This document shows, in pieces, positions 60,701-64,000 of a stretch of 64,000 nt of DNA. Where the stretch lies: NCBI RefSeq assembly GCF_032854445.1, contig NC_088302.1, forward strand, positions 45,544,521 to 45,608,520, in the 5' to 3' direction. Below the pieces are notes generated by a model. The model saw only the letters and a program-made list of their open reading frames with translations, had not been told where the DNA came from and did not search any database. A program made the position numbers and the translations under genes. Position 1 is the first letter of the stretch; each line of letters starts with the position of its first letter. The DNA comes from Liolophura sinensis. Its lineage: Eukaryota > Mollusca > Polyplacophora > Chitonida > Chitonidae.

Positions 60701-61563
60701 GCGCCGCAATCATGTATAGCCTATGTGTTTCTTTTAGGGAGAGTATCGATATATACTAACGCCGTGGACAGGAACTAATACTGTAATCTCATTGAAATAT
60801 TGATAGTAAAGAATGGCCCTGGTGCTGATTGATAACAAGAATGCTATGAATATAGCTTGTTTTTAAAGGACCAAAACGAAAGAATAAAAAAAAATTGTCA
60901 CCGCTTTTATACACGAAAATGTTCGTGGGCTTTCAATTTACACATTGAACATATGTATAACCCCCATCGAAGTAGGCTAGCAGACCATGGAGGTATATAG
61001 CGAGTTATTAGCTCCGTGGCCAGCGCACCGCGTCTTACTCCTACTAATACAAGTACTATGGCATTGTTTGTCGTGCACAAACACGGCAGCCTTATAATGT
61101 ATATATATAAAGAACATACACAGACGGCACTGAACTTGTGAGGACAGCGGCATTCTAACCCTATCGCTGGGGAGTCCAGGGATCATTGATTGTGGACATA
61201 CAGCCTAGTATAGCATAGCATACATACACATGGCATCTCGCGTGCGCGCCGAAATCCAATCACTGTAAGACACTATGATTATACACATGCATATGAGTGT
61301 ATTATTTATTCTCACGAAACGTAAACGATATATCTAATTATTACCAGGAGAGAAATCATGAAGTAATTGAATTTATTAACTGTTTGATTTGATTGTTTTT
61401 CCTGTTACTAAACCGTACCCATGACTGTTTCACTTATATGCGTTGGTGATTACTTTTATGCGTGGAAGGAATATGGGTGCCCGGGGTGTACCACAGACCT
61501 TCGTCAAATTACTGACGAACTTTCCCGCTTGGGATATACCGCAAATTGCGCGGGGGAAAGTAT

Positions 61564-61598
<35 letters not shown>

Positions 61599-63629
61599 TA
61601 CTCCAGAATATTTCACTTATACGACGTCAACCAGCATTATGGTGAGAGGAAACCGGGCAGAGTCCGGGAGAAACCCACGACCAATCGCTGATCGCTTGAG
61701 GACCTTCCCACATACAGCCGGAGACGAAGCCAACATGAGCTGAACTTGAAATGACATCGACCCTTTTGGTAAGAGGCTCCTGGGTCATTGCACAGCACTG
61801 GCACATTACCCACCTCGGCCACTTAGGCCCCGGATTAAAGTGGTCTATATGACTTCACAAGAGAAAACAAGAGAGTGCATATGACTCATTATCACGTGCG
61901 TTTATTCCCTTCAAGGCTGGCGAACAGGGAGAGTGGTAGAGGCTATAAATTTCAAATCTCTTTAAAATTGTTATTTCTTACGTAACAAGGTGAAAATATT
62001 CCTTGGCAACGTGAATTCTGGGTAAGTTACTGTAAAACAAATTTCAGTTAAAAATAACGGAATGGAATATACCAAGTTTAATGACTGAAATTTTAACTTA
62101 ACTCTAAGAACGCGCCTTGATTTCGGGCCCTAGGATACAATAATCTTACATTATGCCCCAGCATACACAGAGAAATCCCTGCGTTTTACGACTGAGATCA
62201 ATATAATGGATGAATTACTCAGACTAAAGCATATTTTCTTAATGTGCCGAATACTGATACAATACAATACTCATTTCGTTTATTTATGAGGCACCATAAT
62301 GATAGGTGACATCTGATAACATTGAAATGTAGGCAATGTAGGCAACAGTGTAAACATTGTGAGCTAAGTTAATCCACAAATTCGTCGCTGGCTGTCCTAT
62401 TCTTATTTTGAATGAGAAATGACGAAATGGTGATGTCAAACTTCGTGAAAATTTCACAGAGCATAATACAGTTCTGTGTTACATTTAACCCCACATGTTT
62501 TTGGACCATTTCTCATTGAGAAAATCCCAACCAAAAGGTGCGCCAATTTTTATGCCTCTATATACGCTTGGTACTCTTCATGTCTCTATGGTATGTATGG
62601 TCATTTCGTACCAAAGCCGTTTTGTCCCAAGTCACTTCCATATCCCAGTCATTTCGTTCCCAAAATATGTATAGTACACTTGTGACCTTGTTTTTCAAAC
62701 AGGACATGTTTCATGAATACATCGCCGCTACTTGTAAGTTACGTGCTCTCAAAGTAAATTGTGTAAAGGTGACAGACTACTAACACTATAATTATGTAGA
62801 GTGCGGCATATACGTGTACCTCCATTCTGTAAACACGTCTGTTACTCATTGTTTCGGTTAAAATTGTGCGGGTTACAGGCTTTTCAGTGCTGTTAATTAA
62901 GAGGCGAAATGTACTTAACACACGAATGACCTGATTGCTTTAATCCACTTTGGAGGTGAGGAGATGTTCCAAATGTCTATAAAAATAACAACTTAAAGTC
63001 TCGCAGGAACTTCATGACAAGTATCTCGCCCTAACATGTCAAAACTGGTGTGGTCTACATGACGTGAAATACGGTTTAGTATTTAGTTCATTAACTTAAC
63101 AGGATCGAATTATGACATATGGAATGATTCAATGGTTTGAGTTGACTAGCACATGTACGAAGAAGGCTGTGTACGGAGTGACCTCATACCTATAGCACAT
63201 TGTCTGGTTCATGTATACTTTGTTAATTACCGAGCAAACACCAATGTTGATTTTGTTTATATATTTTACATGATAATGTTAAACAACCATTGATTACTGA
63301 TTCATTTTTCCGTTTAAAACAGAGAATGACGAAATGGATTGCAAAAGTTTGTGAAAATCTCACGGAGTACTATATAGGTTTCTGTGTAACACTGACTTAG
63401 TCTGAAATGTTTTTGGACCATTTCGGACTGACAAAATTCCAATCGAGAGCTGCGCCATTTTGGAACAAGCTCTCATGTCACTGAAAAGGTTTTGTTCACG
63501 ACATTGTTCAGAATTCAAGTCACTTACCTCTGAGCCGCTGCTCAGTTGGCCGTTCATAACCTTACCGGATGTATTCCCAGGTAAAACTCCCAGAACCATC
63601 AGTACAAATGCAAGTCTAATCGCCTGCAT
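45730..63629 (-). CDS. TMEM145: TMEM145-like seven-transmembrane protein (GPR180/TMEM145 family), 13 exons
   Basis: Coding exons: 63528-63629, 57754-57828, 54636-54707, 53021-53219, 51794-51872, 51451-51522, 50906-51061, 49508-49680, 48392-48564, 47428-47548, 47016-47075, 45995-46198, 45730-45792. All borders are GT-AG with agreeing phases, except that exon 4 has one base too many. Length is about 515 residues (human about 493). A signal peptide (MQAIRLAFVLMVLGVLPGN) precedes a luminal domain with FMTRFCFISMQGKFEFYFEY and RTARERWWFFVLASC. Seven membrane helices follow, with landmarks KEFSADEI, KQLFHTTYKMYI, AKGFTITRGRLSRSGSIK, FDEGRVLYFYESIPGY and NKHFPFHVRTTQ, all close to human TMEM145. The cytoplasmic tail is lineage-specific. 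The family (PF10192) is poorly understood; GPR180 is linked to signalling at membranes. In exon 4 the family match changes frame near 53131-53145: before it NCSAKKGVLREHLGQI, after it SRKPDGSNWINC. Confidence 0.93.
46430..46620 (+). mobile_element. Family 1 SINE, 5' truncated
   Basis: CCCCAATGTGGTCGCTTTGA, GCTCAAGTCCAGCTCATGCT, GGTGCCCAGCAACCTGCGGA and CCCACCATAATGTTGGACGC in plus orientation. The A box is absent and the tail ends after GTGAAATATTCT. It lies within the TMEM145 intron between exons 11 and 12. Confidence 0.82.
47600..48232. repeat. 93-bp minisatellite, about 7 copies, in a TMEM145 intron
   Basis: Units contain CTTATATATCATACAGACGG, TTGTATAATGTACTGTGTAC, AACAGTGTATTA and GTTCGAGATTTC. 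The first one or two units are shortened. The length is divisible by three, so a 180-codon open frame results; it lies inside an intron and is not a gene. Confidence 0.88.
48605..48775 (-). mobile_element. Family 1 SINE, worn fragment
   Basis: TTTTACTGGTGTTTTATGTT, TTTCACTTATATAACGGCGC, GGAAACCCACGACCATCTGT and ATCGGAGAGGAAGCCAGTAG in plus-strand reading. The head is lost. Confidence 0.72.
49030..49092 (+). mobile_element. Family 1 SINE tail fragment
   Basis: CTTAAGTAAGGCATAAACAC followed by CAATCAAATAAGTAAATAAA is the plus-oriented SINE 3' end, without body. Confidence 0.6.
50160..50462 (-). mobile_element. Family 2 SINE (long form), well preserved
   Basis: Plus-strand reading: GTGTTTGGGGTTTAAAGTCG, CATATGACGACGAGGAGTCA, TTAGGTGTGTGTACATATAC, GAAGACACTAGACATGACCC, CATTATACTGACACGGGGCA, GAGCCAAGCGAGGCAGCAAC, and the start of a head near GATCCG. 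It lies in the intron between exons 7 and 8 of the TMEM145-like gene. Confidence 0.85.
50635..50775 (-). mobile_element. Family 4 SINE fragment
   Basis: TTGTTCTTTAACGCCGCGGT then CTTCGTCAAGTACCTGACAA, CTTTTGACTTAAAGCCGCAG. It resembles 35066-35250. A C run follows at about 50739. Confidence 0.5.
52035..52260 (-). mobile_element. Family 1 SINE, nearly full body
   Basis: Plus-strand reading: a TTTA run, then GGGTGTTTCACGCCGTACCC, CGGCGGCCAGCATTATGGTG, GGTGGAAACCAGGCAGAACC, GGAGAGGAAGCCAACATGAG, ending at GAGGCTGCTGGCTCATT. The A-box end is missing. Confidence 0.82.
53355..53430 (-). mobile_element. Short family 1 SINE tail
   Basis: TTTACTTGATTGGTGCTTAA then CGCAGAACTAAATACTTTTT in plus-strand reading, with nothing of the body beyond about 75 bases. 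Confidence 0.45.
55280..56200. repeat. 34-bp minisatellite, about 26 copies
   Basis: The unit is TGACCTGGACCAAGGTTTCT then CAGGCGTAATACAA, with many point changes and some length variants. It lies in the TMEM145 intron between exons 2 and 3. Minus-strand frames over it encode repetitive short peptides that are chance. Confidence 0.88.
56270..56345 (-). mobile_element. Family 2 SINE tail fragment
   Basis: TATGCTTAGAGGTCTATGTC then GGACTTAACATTTTTTTCAG and TAATATGACTACGAC resemble the family 2 3' end. Confidence 0.45.
58070..58215 (-). mobile_element. Family 4 SINE fragment
   Basis: CCGTCCTTCTCCAGGTAGGT, GACAAACTGCCTGACCAGAG and the B-box complement CTTGAACTTGCGACCTGATT. It is a worn, minus-oriented copy. 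Confidence 0.5.
60282..60490. repeat. Two-copy 106-bp tandem duplication
   Basis: CCCAGTCGGCAATTGCTCTT starts copies at 60282 and 60388. They differ at only a few positions and run through TCCAATGGGCAATCACT and CATATTACTTCCACTG. It lies in intron 1 of the TMEM145-like gene. Confidence 0.9.
61385..61556 (-). mobile_element. Family 4 SINE fragment next to a family 1 SINE
   Basis: TTTGATTTGATTGTTTTTCC, GGAAGGAATATGGGTGCCCG and CCTTCGTCAAATTACTGACG correspond to the family 4 body in plus-strand reading. It directly abuts the TTTA run of the next SINE. Confidence 0.55.
61557..61835 (-). mobile_element. Family 1 SINE, full length with tRNA head
   Basis: Plus-strand reading: a (TTTA)n tract, then ACTCCAGAATATTTCACTTA, GGAAACCGGGCAGAGTCCGG, CACATACAGCCGGAGACGAA, then head remnants GGCTCCTGGGTCATTGCACA and CACCTCGGCCACTTAGGCCC at 61813-61832, the complement of the A-box end. 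Confidence 0.85.
62411..62550. repeat. Duplicated segment of TMEM145 intron 1, distal copy
   Basis: Similar to 63321-63462 in the same orientation, about 910 bp away. Shared words are AATGACGAAATGG, GTGAAAAT, TTCTGTGT, ATGTTTTTGGACCATTTC and GCGCCA. Identity is moderate, so the duplication is not recent. Confidence 0.6.
63321..63462. repeat. Duplicated segment of TMEM145 intron 1, proximal copy
   Basis: The partner of 62411-62550. It ends about 65 bases inside the intron from the exon 1 donor (63527). It could be a leftover of a local duplication that included promoter-proximal sequence, or two copies of an unnamed repeat. Confidence 0.6.
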
Positions 63630-64000
63630 GATGAGGCGAGGCGATTCCGCACGTAGGAGAATATATTGATAAGAACCTTGAATCTCTCCAAACAAGCACG
63701 CTTTCAACTCAGCCCAGAGTAATAATTCAAAATCACTAAATCAGTATAGAGCTGGACAGGTTGTCTTTTCCACAGTGAGTTAACGTCTCCACAGCATTGT
63801 CCGCCAGGTATAGTTGACGTACAGCGGCTGGCAACATCAAGCCACACCTGCTAATACCCGGGGTTACCTCGCTTGCCAGAAACCTTGATTAATAACACTC
63901 GTGAAACACAAGCTCTGCTGGACTGAAGTTCGTTTAGACCTGTACGGTAACGCCGGGCTTACTGATCAGGTGGTCACCGACACTGAAACCTGGTCACTTC

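Noticed and set aside
1-64000. LTR retroelements or viral insertions
   Set aside because: No long direct terminal repeats, primer-binding sites or gag/protease/envelope blocks were seen. All RT sequences here look LINE or Penelope-like.

Overview
The window looks like nuclear genomic DNA of a marine lophotrochozoan, most likely a mollusc, with brachiopods not excluded. The genes have many short exons separated by long introns with GT-AG borders. The intergenic DNA is packed with tRNA-derived SINEs of the type common in marine invertebrates (tails ending in GGCGTAAAACACCAATCAAAT), minisatellites, and decayed LINE, Penelope-like and DNA-transposon remains. I cannot name the species from the sequence alone.

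Layout. 1-5.8 kb: an I-superfamily (Nimb/I-like) LINE with a frameshifted ORF1 and 5' ORF2 but a long intact RT-RNase H stretch. 6.4-11 kb: SINEs and a dead DDE transposase. 12.5-20 kb: a complete ten-exon minus-strand DELE1 gene (594 aa), the mitochondrial stress relay with Sel1 repeats. 22.7-42.6 kb: three minus-strand paralogues of a short stanniocalcin-like secreted protein. Each has four exons with identical intron phases, and each has a perfect TGACGTCA palindrome about 80-110 bp before its start codon. The 7 kb between copies A and B holds reverse-transcriptase fragments and large minisatellites. 45.7-63.6 kb: a thirteen-exon minus-strand TMEM145-like (GPR180 family) seven-transmembrane gene with a probable 1.7 kb 3' UTR.

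All five host genes lie on the minus strand. DELE1 acts inside mitochondria, the stanniocalcin-like proteins are secreted, and TMEM145 is a membrane protein. I see no functional link between them beyond proximity. The stanniocalcin cluster is the item most worth following: the copies keep ten cysteines at nearly the vertebrate spacing, lack the C-terminal dimer cysteine, share a tryptophan-rich WWIF mature N-terminus, and share a CRE-type promoter element. Exon coordinates were derived by hand from splice sites, phase agreement and similarity to family sequences as I remember them. No database search was run.
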